The notes beneath the pieces are model-generated. The model saw nothing but the letters and a program-made list of their open reading frames with translations. It made no database searches and was not told the DNA's origin. From Bacteroidales bacterium (GTDB taxonomy: Bacteria > Bacteroidota > Bacteroidia > Bacteroidales > Salinivirgaceae), in NCBI GenBank assembly GCA_012519055.1, contig JAAYQU010000045.1, positions 186,001 to 250,000 on the forward strand: a stretch of 64,000 bases of DNA. Direction: 5' to 3'. A program made the translations under genes and the position numbers. Positions 9,734-16,734 of the stretch are shown here, piece after piece. Each line of letters opens with the position of its first letter. Within the stretch, counting starts at the first letter, position 1.

Positions 9734-11644
9734 GTGAATCTTAGAAGGTACACAATTAAAAGGCTGCTATTTGTTTCAGCGTCGATAATCATTGCATCAA
9801 TAGTTGCGTTTGCAGTAATTTTTTTAGTTCAACAAAGGTCAAGTGACCGCGACCGTGAGTTAATTCTATCACTTGAAAAGCTCAGACAATACAACTTGAT
9901 GATGCAAATCGCAAAAGACGAATTTTTATTTAGAGATGCATTTCAAAATCAGTTATATCGCACAGGCAATAGCGCAAACTCAGTAAAATTCGATAACCTA
10001 ATTTCGCAGACACTCGATTATTTAACACTTTTAAAGGATAAAGGAATCGAGGATAAGAACCTTATTGAGCTAAACAGGCGTGTTGTGGATTATAGGCAAA
10101 GCTTTGCAGACCTAAAGGAATTAGTTATTGTGCGTGGGTTCAAAGATTTTGGGCTTGAAGGACAGCTTAGGAGTAAAATACACGCTGTGGAAAGGCTTAC
10201 AAACCAAAAAAAAGACTACCAATTAATGAGTCTTATGTTAATGCTTCGCCGACATGAAAAAGATTATATTATTAGACGCGACACGGTCTATCTGCAAAAG
10301 TTTGAAAATACAGTACAACAAGCTTTAAGTTACGTAAGTAAAAATTATGGCGGTGAGCAGAACGAACTGGCGCAACATTTTATGGATTACAAAAAGTTGT
10401 TTAACGAATATGCAGTAATTGATGCTAATATTGGGAAAAATGACAACGAAGGAGCGATAGCAAAATTGAATAATCTCTCGATAGGTTATGCGCAAGACCT
10501 TAGCGAAATAATACAAGTTCTGCTCGATAGAGTAAATACAAATAGTTATAGGTCCTATATAACAAAGCTGATGCTAATAATTATCATATCAGGAATAATG
10601 ATAATCTTTTTTGCCAAAATCAGCCAGCATATCTCCTCAACCATAAAATCAATACAAAAAACAATTAATAAATTAGGGCAAGGCGAACTTCCAAAGACAA
10701 TAAAAATTAAAGGTAAAGATGAATTTTCATCAATGGAAGAATCCATAAATGAACTTTGTGAAGCACTTCGAAACACACGTGATTTTGCGAAAGAGGTGGG
10801 CAATGGTAACTTCTACTCTGAGGTTAACGTCTTTGGAAATACTGGTGAGTTAGGTTTGGGACTACTTGAAATGCGGAAAAAACTGATGGAAGTGGCTCTT
10901 GAACAGGAAAAAAACAATAAGGAAAACGCACTGCGAGGCTGGCTTAACGAAAGTCTTGCCAACGTGTCGAACTTGTTAAGAACAGACCACAATGACACCT
11001 CCACACTATGCTTCGAATTTTTAAGATTTTGTATTAAAAATATTGAAGCGCAACAGGGAGGTATATTCGTGCTTAGAAGTGATGAAGAAGGCAACAGTGA
11101 GTACCTCGATCTTTTTGTTTCCTATGCATTTGACCGCAGAAAATGTGAAAAAAAACGTTTCAACAAAGACGAAGGACTTGTTGGAGCCTGCCTATTTGAA
11201 AAAGATGTGATTTATCTAACCGATATTCCTAAAGATTATGTGCATTTTACAACAGGTCTGGGCGTTGGAAGTCCGAACTGCATTGTACTTGTACCACTTA
11301 TTACCGATAGAAATGAAGCTCTTGGAGTGATTGAGATAGCTGCTCAAAAAATCATAAGCGAAATTGAGGTCGAATTTCTAAAAAAAGCATCTGTGAATTT
11401 GGCATCAACCATTAAACTATTTAGAATGATTGCAGAAAACAGATCTGTAATTAACGAAATGCAAATGAAGACCGATGAGCTAATTTCAAGTCAAGAGGAG
11501 TTAAAACAAAATATGGAGGAGCTTACAACAATACGCGAGGATATGGAACGCCGTGAATTTGAATTACTTAGTAAAATAAAGGATCTTAAATATCAATTAA
11601 ATGATTCAGATTATGACGAAATAGAAGCAACGTTACAAAACTAA
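9734..11644 (+). CDS. Membrane HAMP-GAF signalling protein without an output domain
   Basis: A 636-residue sensor-like protein, started from GTG at 9734 because this places the first membrane helix at residues 13-33 (VSASIIIASIVAFAVIFLV). A helical extracytoplasmic sensor follows (about 34-270), then a second helix (about 275-293, LMLIIIISGIMIIFFA), a HAMP linker (about 294-350), a second HAMP-like stretch, a GAF domain (about 400-560) and a C-terminal coiled coil (about 565-625). No histidine kinase, GGDEF or methyl-accepting module is present. It probably passes a signal to a separate partner; neither neighbour is one. A terminator lies at 11766. Confidence 0.72.
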   Translation: MNLRRYTIKRLLFVSASIIIASIVAFAVIFLVQQRSSDRDRELILSLEKLRQYNLMMQIAKDEFLFRDAFQNQLYRTGNSANSVKFDNLISQTLDYLTLLKDKGIEDKNLIELNRRVVDYRQSFADLKELVIVRGFKDFGLEGQLRSKIHAVERLTNQKKDYQLMSLMLMLRRHEKDYIIRRDTVYLQKFENTVQQALSYVSKNYGGEQNELAQHFMDYKKLFNEYAVIDANIGKNDNEGAIAKLNNLSIGYAQDLSEIIQVLLDRVNTNSYRSYITKLMLIIIISGIMIIFFAKISQHISSTIKSIQKTINKLGQGELPKTIKIKGKDEFSSMEESINELCEALRNTRDFAKEVGNGNFYSEVNVFGNTGELGLGLLEMRKKLMEVALEQEKNNKENALRGWLNESLANVSNLLRTDHNDTSTLCFEFLRFCIKNIEAQQGGIFVLRSDEEGNSEYLDLFVSYAFDRRKCEKKRFNKDEGLVGACLFEKDVIYLTDIPKDYVHFTTGLGVGSPNCIVLVPLITDRNEALGVIEIAAQKIISEIEVEFLKKASVNLASTIKLFRMIAENRSVINEMQMKTDELISSQEELKQNMEELTTIREDMERREFELLSKIKDLKYQLNDSDYDEIEATLQN

Positions 11645-11765
11645 AAGTATAAATAGCAAATAATCGGTAGTTTAGTCGCATTTTATTTTATTATACAGTT
11701 TATAAGGGCTATAAAAACAAAAATACAATAATAGAGTAAATAGTTTTAGTAAATATCATTGGAAG

Positions 11766-11796
11766 AGGAGCAAGGAAAAAATCCGCTCCTTTTTTC
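11766..11796 (+). terminator. Intrinsic terminator downstream of the HAMP-GAF gene
   Basis: GGAGC pairs with GCTCC, and inside this GGA pairs with TCC around an A-run; seven T follow from 11790. Confidence 0.75.
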
Positions 11797-11861
11797 TATT
11801 TTTTGCATCTTTTGCAATACCCACCAACGTTCGTTTAGCGAGATCAAAATTATCGTCTTTA

Positions 11862-11986
11862 ATACTAATTGTAATTTAATAACAGTCCATTTTTTAAATT
11901 ATACAATTGTAAATACCTATGCTACAGATACATAGTTCAAAAGAGCGATAGCTAGGTATGGACTATAGTAGCTATCCAATCGGTAT
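11862..11986. mobile_element. MITE-like element, copy 1 (125 bp)
   Basis: It begins ATACTAATTGTAATTT and ends TATCCAATCGGTAT, so the ends form imperfect terminal inverted repeats (8 of 10). A second copy lies at 32471-32598. The two share the whole right half, including an internal inverted repeat (ATAGTTCA/TGGACTAT here, ATAGTCCAAA/TTTGGACTAT there). No coding capacity and no clear target duplication. A non-autonomous element moved by a transposase elsewhere is likely. Confidence 0.65.
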
Positions 11987-12017
11987 AAAACGAGTATTAT
12001 CACGATTAACAAAAAAG

Positions 12018-12042
12018 AGAGACGCCATAATATGACGTCTCT
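12018..12042. repeat. 25-bp GAGACG-type palindrome
   Basis: AGAGACG and CGTCTCT are the outer arms; CATA/TATG pair inside after one mismatch. It shares its outer arms with the palindrome at 341-370. Confidence 0.45.
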
Positions 12043-12093
12043 ATAATATTCAGATATTTATTCTATCAATTGTTAATTGAACTGCCATTAGTG

Positions 12094-12108
12094 TGGTCGG
12101 GGTAGGGC
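12094..12108. other. Left attachment-site repeat of the tRNA-Pro island
   Basis: The 15 bases TGGTCGGGGTAGGGC are identical to 16988-17002, the 3' end of the tRNA-Pro gene (CCA end, discriminator, acceptor strand and start of the T stem). A copy of a tRNA 3' end lying 4.9 kb away in direct orientation, with an integrase relic between them and next to the tRNA, is the usual signature of site-specific integration. Confidence 0.72.
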
Positions 12109-12204
12109 AATAAATTACTCCTCTATATATCAAATAATTACATTTTTAATGTGTCAAAAATGTATCAAAACACTATGTTTTTTCAATATAAGTTCTATGC
12201 AAAG

Positions 12205-13182
12205 TTAAAAAACTTTTACAACTTCCGAACCGCCAAAACGATTTTTTTCTGCTTGCGCTGTTAAATCGTTTACACGTATTACACAATCAACATCATGTTC
12301 TAACTCTTTTTCGCCACGAAATAAGCCTGTTTTGGTGGTCTGACAAACTACTACAAACGATGTTTCCGGGTGTTTTGCGTAAAGCTCTCGCATATCACTT
12401 GCCGACAGTCGAAGGCTGTTAACGCTGTCTAAAATTATAAGGTCGTAACCGCTTATATTTGTGGGTAAAGTGTCAACTATATGAATGTTTTCATGTATGC
12501 AGTTGAGCCGTTTTGCCTTCTCTTTAACGGTAAAGTTAAAACCCTCTTCTTTGCTGACTATTAAAACCTTTTGCCCATGCTCAGAAGCTAAGTAGTACGC
12601 TAACATCATTGCAAGGCTCGACTTGCCACCGCCCGGGTTGCCGTACATCATAATCTTCATTGGTAGCTGTGGGTTGCCAATAAGTTTCAACCATTTTCCA
12701 GTAAATGGGATAACCACAAACGAGGTTTTAACAAAATTAGTTAACGGTACAGGCTTACCGCTTTTAAAAGCATTCGGTTTAACTTCTACGTCTCCAATTC
12801 CCGCAATGCCCGATAGTGTTAAATCGGGTGTCTCTATATATTTAGTTTTTCCATTTATAAACCGCATTAAAACGGTTTGAATCTTTAAATAATAGTCTCG
12901 ATTTGCAAGTTGCGAGTTTGTAAGCAGTGTTTCAACCTCTTTTAAAAGGCACCTTGCTTTAGTTTTATTGCTACTGCCTTGTACGACAATAAAATCGGAT
13001 ATTACTTTTTTGCTTGGCTCGACCGATAAGTCGGACAATATCTGTTTGTACTCCTTCAGTGCGCTTGGCTCGATTTCTACAATAATAGTTTGGTTGTACT
13101 TTATTAACTCTTTCAAGTTGCTTTGAATACGTTTTAACGTCTTGCTATCATTGTTTTTTAAGTCTTTTTCAAGGCTTGCCAA
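12205..13182 (-). CDS. RadA/RecA-like P-loop ATPase of the island
   Basis: The C-terminal half is a RecA-fold ATPase: Walker A GNPGGGKS (residues 181-188), Walker B-like DLIILDSVNSL, then LFRGEKELEHDVDCVIRV and a terminal KNRFGG. The last two resemble RadA/Sms, where KNRFG is diagnostic; the zinc finger and Lon-like domains of RadA are absent. The N-terminal 150 residues are helical and unrecognised. The only start in frame is TTG at 13182, but the frame is open back to about 13270 without ATG. An ATG at 13256 in another frame would join after a one-base slip near 13221, so the 5' end may be frameshifted. Likely role: DNA replication or recombination for the element (inference). Confidence 0.6.
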   Translation of the reverse strand: MASLEKDLKNNDSKTLKRIQSNLKELIKYNQTIIVEIEPSALKEYKQILSDLSVEPSKKVISDFIVVQGSSNKTKARCLLKEVETLLTNSQLANRDYYLKIQTVLMRFINGKTKYIETPDLTLSGIAGIGDVEVKPNAFKSGKPVPLTNFVKTSFVVIPFTGKWLKLIGNPQLPMKIMMYGNPGGGKSSLAMMLAYYLASEHGQKVLIVSKEEGFNFTVKEKAKRLNCIHENIHIVDTLPTNISGYDLIILDSVNSLRLSASDMRELYAKHPETSFVVVCQTTKTGLFRGEKELEHDVDCVIRVNDLTAQAEKNRFGGSEVVKVF

Positions 13183-13283
13183 GTGCCGTTTTAGTTGCTC
13201 GTTTGTGACCGTTTTATTGTTTAAAGCGATGTGTTTTTTATATGTGTTTTCTCCATTGTGGTAAAATTATTTCGCTTTTATTG

Positions 13284-13388
13284 TTGGGTTTTGAAACTTT
13301 TTGATTATACTTGCAAATCTCTTGATCAGCGGTTCAAGGTTGGCGAAAAGGGTTCGCCAGTTGTTCAGCAGGTCAAGAGATTTTTTTT
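13284..13388 (+). ncRNA. RNA-like module A1 (promoter, closed stem, T-run)
   Basis: A Bacteroidota promoter (TTG 13284-13286, 19 bases, TATACTTG 13306-13313) leads straight into a closing stem ATCTCTTGA (13317-13325) with TCAAGAGAT (13373-13381), then eight T. An inner stem TGGCG/CGCCA caps the structure. A second copy lies at 13754. Between copies, C13327-G13371 becomes T13797-A13841, a compensatory change. Similarity runs from the promoter to the T-run. Caveat: on the minus strand both copies are open (NNWRT ... ANLEPLIKR) and these two changes are also synonymous Leu codons, so a coding origin is not excluded; however, that frame has no start codon. Confidence 0.5.
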
Positions 13389-13486
13389 ATTAACTCGTCA
13401 GCACTTATTTTTCCTTTCGTTGTTTTATACCACCATTTACCGTTTGTGTCTTGTTCACAACCTGTAATACGTTCGATAGTTTTTTG
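13373..13486 (-). pseudogene. C-terminal relic of a small minus-strand gene
   Basis: An open frame of 37 codons without a start codon ends in TGA at 13373. The peptide (ITGCEQDTNGKWWYKTTKGK, then ISADELIKKIS) has the composition of a real protein end and is not explained by the RNA-like modules, although its stop lies in the 3' arm of module A1. The upstream part is cut off by a TAA at 13487-13489. I do not recognise the family. Confidence 0.35.
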
Positions 13487-13495
13487 TTAAATGAT

Positions 13496-13668
13496 TTGGT
13501 AATTTCAAATAATTATGGTATCCTTGTATCATAAAGGATTGCCCCTCTCGTTTTGGACGTTGTGTGCTTGGACAGTTTAAAAACCGTCATTGCACGGTGT
13601 GCGGAATCCTTTTTTGATTAAAGGGGATTCACCAGAGTACGTTTTGGACGTAGAGAGTAGGGGTTTTA
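13496..13668 (+). ncRNA. RNA-like module C (promoter, multi-stem RNA, T-run)
   Basis: The layout matches modules A and B: TTG (13496-13498), 20 bases, TATCCTTG (13519-13526), then a closing stem CCCCTCTC (13542-13549) with GAGAG-TA-GGGG (13653-13663) and TTTT. Inside are hairpins ACCGT/ACGGT (13583-13598) and GAATCC/GGATTC (13604-13630). The 12-mer CGTTTTGGACGT occurs twice, at 13549 and 13640, just inside the closing stem. There is one copy in the window, so the structure rests on pairing alone. Confidence 0.42.
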
Positions 13669-13753
13669 TTAAATCCATAACTCGTTGGCTGATACCCTTT
13701 TTTGCATTAAAGTTATTTTTCATAAATTCCACTTAATTTTTTTTGGTTAATTA

Positions 13754-13857
13754 TTGGGTTTTGAACCTTTTTGATTATATTTGTGCATCTCTTGATTAGC
13801 GGTTCAAGGTTGGCGTGATGAGTTCGCCAGTTGTTCAGCAAGTCAAGAGATTTTTTT
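13754..13857 (+). ncRNA. RNA-like module A2, second copy of A1
   Basis: TTG 13754-13756, 19 bases, TATATTTG 13776-13783 (a perfect TAnnTTTG), closing stem ATCTCTTGA 13787-13795 with TCAAGAGAT 13843-13851, then a T-run. The inner TGGCG/CGCCA stem is conserved while its apical loop differs from A1. Similarity to A1 begins at the -33 element and stops at the T-run, which suits duplication of a complete RNA transcription unit. Confidence 0.5.
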
Positions 13858-14305
13858 CATCTCTCCATAACATTGTCAATGCCAAACAATGTGTCTATAT
13901 TTTTTTCTTCCATTGTTATTGCATTATTCAGCTTTGTTTTCGTATCTTTGAGTAAGAATTCTAAGTTAATACCAACTAAAAGGGTTTTGATGGTCGGCTT
14001 AGGAATGTTGGTTAATCCTAACAGCGCCGTGTTGTGGTGTCTTTTCAAGGCATCGCTGGTAAATACTACATTACCCTGACTTAGAATTTTTTCATTTGTC
14101 GCACTCTCCTTGTATATTAATTTTGCAATTTGTTCTATATGGTATTTTAACTTTTCCGATTGGTGTCGTTAATATTCCATTGTTAAACTCTTTGTTATAA
14201 TAATCACTTATATGATTCGACTTGCCGAACTGCACAGCAAGAGACTCTAACCACTTTACAGCCTTATCAAAATTCTCAACTCGTGTAAAGTTATCAGAAA
14301 AACAT
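13857..14305 (-). pseudogene. Frameshifted minus-strand gene relic between and across the B modules
   Basis: From an ATG at 14305 the frame breaks at once in a T5 run (ATG TTT TTC TGA), but one base over it reads as a plausible protein: NFTRVENFDKAVKWLESLA, then NGILTTPIGKVK. Near 14145-14158 it must shift again to continue IEQIAKLIYKESATNEKILS and so on to the TGA at 13857, with the terminal peptide FGIDNVMER. About 145 residues in all, two frameshifts, family unknown. Its distal half is antisense to module B1. Either it is a real relic with an antisense RNA, or the distal part is a chance frame. Confidence 0.35.
13943..14092 (+). ncRNA. RNA-like module B1 with predicted pseudoknot
   Basis: TATCTTTG (13943-13950) is a perfect -7 element. 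The closing stem AATTCTAAGT (13957-13966) pairs with ACTTAGAATT (14079-14088) and runs into T6. Inside, ACCAAC (13971-13976) pairs with GTTGGT (14007-14012); its loop carries CGGC-TTAGGA (13995-14004), which pairs with TCCTAA (14016-14021) and GCCG (14026-14029), making an H-type pseudoknot with a 4-base bulge. Module B2 keeps all these pairings with different bases. The minus strand is partly open here, see 13857-14305. Confidence 0.5.
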
Positions 14306-14322
14306 TTTTTATTTTATTTTCG

Positions 14323-14474
14323 TATCTTTGGGCAAGTATTCTAAGTTAAGGCTAATTAACAGGGTTTTATATCTCGGCTTAGGATAATTAGCCGTTTCTA
14401 ACAGTGCCGTGACTGCTTTTTTTTAAGCTTATTTGCTATAGATATAACTTTACCCACACTTAGAATACTTTTTA
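14323..14474 (+). ncRNA. RNA-like module B2, second copy with compensatory changes
   Basis: TATCTTTG at 14323-14330, closing stem AGTATTCTAAGT (14335-14346) with ACTTAGAATACT (14458-14469), then TTTTT. Inner stem GGCTAATT (14350-14357) with AATTAGCC (14386-14393); pseudoknot CGGC-TTAGGA (14375-14384) with TTCTAA and GCCG (14396-14409). Against B1, three pairs of the inner stem (A-T to G-C, C-G to T-A twice) and one of the closing stem (A-T to T-A) change on both sides. The minus strand has stops here, which argues against coding. Confidence 0.52.
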
Positions 14475-14524
14475 TTTGTACCTCTCTTTTTTAGCCATCT
14501 TACTCTTTGTTTAATTATCATAAA

Positions 14525-14553
14525 TTGTTTTCATAATCTGTATTTTAATTTTG
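14525..14553 (+). promoter_or_regulatory. Candidate promoter upstream of the toxin-antitoxin relic
   Basis: TTG (14525-14527), 18 bases, TAATTTTG (14546-14553) fits the Bacteroidota consensus and faces the toxin relic and HTH genes. A second TAnnTTTG (TATCTTTG, 14733-14740) lies inside the toxin relic and could drive the HTH genes alone. Confidence 0.4.
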
Positions 14554-14638
14554 TGGGATAAAGAAGAGACGTGTTCCTAAATTATTTTTTGCTACAGGGT
14601 AATGACAGTAGTTTGAGAATAAACCACTTTTAAATATA

Positions 14639-14892
14639 GAACCACGCTTAACTTAAAAGCATGTAGGGTATGCCTGAGATGGATTGTACTATCTGCGAAC
14701 TGATCATTTCAGAAATATATACAGAATATTTTTATCTTTGAAGAAAATAGAACCGTAGTATTATTTAACGGCTTTCAAAAGAAAATTGAAAAATTACCGA
14801 CACAAGAAATAAACAAGGCATTAATAATTAAAAAAGATTATTATGACGACAACAAATCAAATATTAACCGACTACGACCCCATTTTAGATAG
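14639..14892 (+). pseudogene. Wrecked HigB-like (Gp49/RelE-type) toxin gene
   Basis: Three pieces of a HigB-type mRNA-cleaving toxin can be read in order: PRLT*KHVGYA*DGLYYLRTD and NIYRIF in one frame, then after a one-base slip in the T5 run at 14729-14733, FEENRTVVLFNGFQKKIEKL followed by PTQEINKALIIKKDYY. The GFQKK...PTQEI motif is the hallmark of the family, where GFQKKTQKTP is usual. Two in-frame stops and the frameshift make it inactive. Its end overlaps the start of the HTH gene at 14843 by 50 bases, the classic toxin-before-antitoxin arrangement. Confidence 0.6.
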
Positions 14893-15139
14893 AGAGTTTG
14901 GCAAAGCAGGAACCCAAAAACGCATTAAATCACTTGAGAAAGCAAGGGCTTTTTGTGCAGCACAAATGTTGGCAGAGGCAAGAGCAAAAGCCAAAATTTC
15001 ACAAACCGAACTTGCCAAACGTGTAGGAACCACACGAGACTACATATCAAAAGTTGAAAACGGCGAAATTGAACCAAGTGTTGGAATGTATTTCAGTCTA
15101 ATAAGCGCACTTGGATATGGCATTGAAATAGTACCATAA
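14843..15139 (+). CDS. HigA-like XRE-family antitoxin
   Basis: A 98-residue protein. Residues 1-45 have the form typical of Bacteroidota antitoxins paired with HigB/RelE toxins (DYDPILDREFGKAGTQKR), and residues 46-98 form a Cro/C1 helix-turn-helix (ISQTELAKRVGTTRDYISKV). Such proteins bind and neutralise the toxin and repress their own operon. The toxin gene just upstream is broken, so this is an orphan antitoxin that may now act as a regulator or as protection against related toxins (inference). It overlaps the toxin relic and ends 11 bases before a paralogue. Confidence 0.78.
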   Translation: MTTTNQILTDYDPILDREFGKAGTQKRIKSLEKARAFCAAQMLAEARAKAKISQTELAKRVGTTRDYISKVENGEIEPSVGMYFSLISALGYGIEIVP

Positions 15140-15150
15140 AAAAGCATACT

Positions 15151-15684
15151 ATGACAACAAAAAATCCAAAATTAACAAGCTTCGACCTTATCTTGGACAA
15201 AGAGTTCGGTAAAGAGGGTTCTCCCAGTCGTCATAAATTTAACCAAGAAGCAGAAGCGTTTGGTGCAGGACAAACTCTACTGTATGCAAGACAAGAGGCA
15301 AACGTAACACGAGCGCAATTGGCTAAACGTGTCGGAAAAACAAAATCGTATATCGAATTGGTTGAATATGGAGACTTAGAACCCAATATAAACATGTATC
15401 AACAAATGGTTAATGCGCTTGGTTGTAGTATCGAAATCTATAGAAAAACCCAACTATTGGCAGGGATAGCACCAAAAAACCAAAAGCCAATACGCTACAA
15501 CCTTGCACAACTGCTAACACAGCTAAGACAAGATGCAAACGTAACACAAGCCCAATTAGCTAAACGTATAGGAAGGTCAAGCTCGTATATATCAAAAATT
15601 GAAAACGAAAAAACAGAACCCGGCACCGGCATCTATTTATATATGCTTAAAAAACTTGGATACAGTTTTGATGTTAACCCATAA
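15151..15684 (+). CDS. Double-HTH antitoxin-like protein
   Basis: This 177-residue protein is a paralogue of the preceding gene with a second HTH fused to it. Residues 1-105 repeat the full antitoxin (FDLILDKEFGKEGSPSRHKF, VTRAQLAKRVGKTKSYIELV); residues 118-177 are another XRE HTH (VTQAQLAKRIGRSSSYISKI). The linker contains an IAPKNQKPIRYN stretch. It lies 11 bases after the 98-residue antitoxin and 18 bases before a small gene, so all three form an operon. Tandem duplication and fusion of one HTH domain is the simplest history. It may bind DNA with two HTH units in one chain; the function is not known. Confidence 0.72.
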   Translation: MTTKNPKLTSFDLILDKEFGKEGSPSRHKFNQEAEAFGAGQTLLYARQEANVTRAQLAKRVGKTKSYIELVEYGDLEPNINMYQQMVNALGCSIEIYRKTQLLAGIAPKNQKPIRYNLAQLLTQLRQDANVTQAQLAKRIGRSSSYISKIENEKTEPGTGIYLYMLKKLGYSFDVNP

Positions 15685-15702
15685 AAACAAAGCGTTAGCA
15701 CT

Positions 15703-15900
15703 ATGAACGGAATAATAATAACTTCAACAAATAAAGCAGATATAAAACTATTTGCAGACTTAGCAAACAGAATAGGCGCATCGTTCAAAACCTTATCGGA
15801 TAATGACATTATTGATATGGGACTACTTGAAGCTATGAAAGAAGACAAAAAAAACAAGTTTGTTCCACATGAAAGAATAATGAAAAAGCTAAAAAAATAA
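15703..15900 (+). CDS. Small antitoxin-like protein (65 residues)
   Basis: The peptide (MNGIIITSTNKADIKLFADL ... MGLLEAMKEDKKNKFVPHE, ending MKKLKK) has the layout of small Bacteroidota antitoxins of RelE-type modules: a short beta-rich N-terminus, then an acidic-to-basic C-terminal tail. No toxin follows; the next 400 bases hold only a minus-strand relic. It is the third gene of the HTH operon (18-base gap). I cannot prove the assignment from sequence alone. Confidence 0.5.
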   Translation: MNGIIITSTNKADIKLFADLANRIGASFKTLSDNDIIDMGLLEAMKEDKKNKFVPHERIMKKLKK

Positions 15901-15957
15901 CTTTTCTTACAGACAGGATATACCTTATCTGTACTTTCAACTTTCCCCTTTTTGTCC

Positions 15958-16170
15958 TCAATTGCTCATTGCATATTTATAATTGCCTTCAAGATAGATT
16001 TCTTTAAAAATGCGTCTTACTCTTTCGGCTTTCTCTTCTTGTGAGTTGTGGTGTATTACATTACTTACAGTAATTCGGTTATATTCCGTTTTCTTTGAAT
16101 TTCGGTTATGGCTTTTTTTTGTAGAAATGTCATTAAAATAGTAGGTTTTTATGAAAAAAACAAAATGTCC
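15958..16170 (-). pseudogene. Minus-strand gene relic, C-terminal 70 residues
   Basis: A 71-codon open frame without ATG, GTG or TTG near its 5' end, closed by TGA at 15958 and preceded by TAA at 16171. The end EEKAERVRRIFKEIYLEGNY, KYAMSN reads like a genuine protein terminus. It fills the otherwise empty 15901-16318 interval. The family is not recognised. Together with the relics at 13373 and 13857 it suggests the island once carried several minus-strand genes. Confidence 0.35.
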
Positions 16171-16318
16171 TTAAAAAACCGTATTATGCTTTAATCAGTG
16201 GCTAATAATCTTTAAATGGTGGCAAATATTTTATTTAGAGGTTATAATTTTGTAAAATATGTCTTTTTTTGGAGTGAGTTTTGTTGATTATTGAATCGGG
16301 AAATAGTATATTTATAAC

Positions 16319-16708
16319 ATGGAGATAAAAGAATTTTGGGTTGATTCAGAAAGCTACTTTTACGGAGAAATTGTAAAAATAGGAGGTAGAAGGAGAGCAT
16401 ATATACATCTTGCAACTGATAGACATGGTGTATTGGCAATTGAAACGCCAAAAGACTTTTTGAAAGACTATAAGGGTAATTTGCTTTATAAGACTTTTGG
16501 TATTAATACTAAATATAAACAGCATTATCCTACTTTTAAAATAGACAAATCGAGACTTAAATTTGTTGAATTAATAGATTACGATCCTACGTGGGACGAA
16601 GAGTATTTAGATAATTTAATTAAAAAGGCCACTAAAAATTGGGCAAAAATTGAGGATAAAGATACTTGGTTAAGAATGATAAGAGGTTACGAAGATTACG
16701 AGGAGTAA
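16319..16708 (+). CDS. Hypothetical acidic protein of the island
   Basis: A 129-residue soluble protein with no signal peptide or membrane segment. The N-terminal half is predicted beta-rich (FYGEIVKIGGRRRAYIHLAT, GVLAIETPKDFL), the C-terminal half helical and acidic (YDPTWDEEYLDNLIKKATKN, then WLRMIRGYEDYEE). I do not recognise the family. A promoter-like TATATTTA lies about 10 bases before the ATG. It sits between relic genes and the integrase fragment, so it is cargo of the tRNA-Pro island; it is the only intact non-regulatory + strand gene there. Confidence 0.6.
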   Translation: MEIKEFWVDSESYFYGEIVKIGGRRRAYIHLATDRHGVLAIETPKDFLKDYKGNLLYKTFGINTKYKQHYPTFKIDKSRLKFVELIDYDPTWDEEYLDNLIKKATKNWAKIEDKDTWLRMIRGYEDYEE

Positions 16709-16734
16709 TTTAATTATATTTCTCAACTAAACCC

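Noticed and set aside
9734-11644. Calling the HAMP-GAF protein a histidine kinase or chemoreceptor
   Set aside because: No H box, no N/G boxes of a kinase, and no MCP hairpin are present.
13284-13388. Reading A1/A2 as minus-strand genes
   Set aside because: Both copies are open on the minus strand, but there is no start codon at the 5' end, and the similarity ends at the -33 element and the T-run instead of at codon boundaries. Kept as a caveat.
13231-13467. A + strand 78-residue frame through module A1
   Set aside because: It has no protein-like pattern, runs across the promoter and hairpin of the RNA-like module, and is not preserved in copy A2.
13284-13857. The paired A repeats as a CRISPR array
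   Set aside because: Only two copies about 470 bases apart with unlike sequence between, no regular spacers, and no c-a-s genes in the window.
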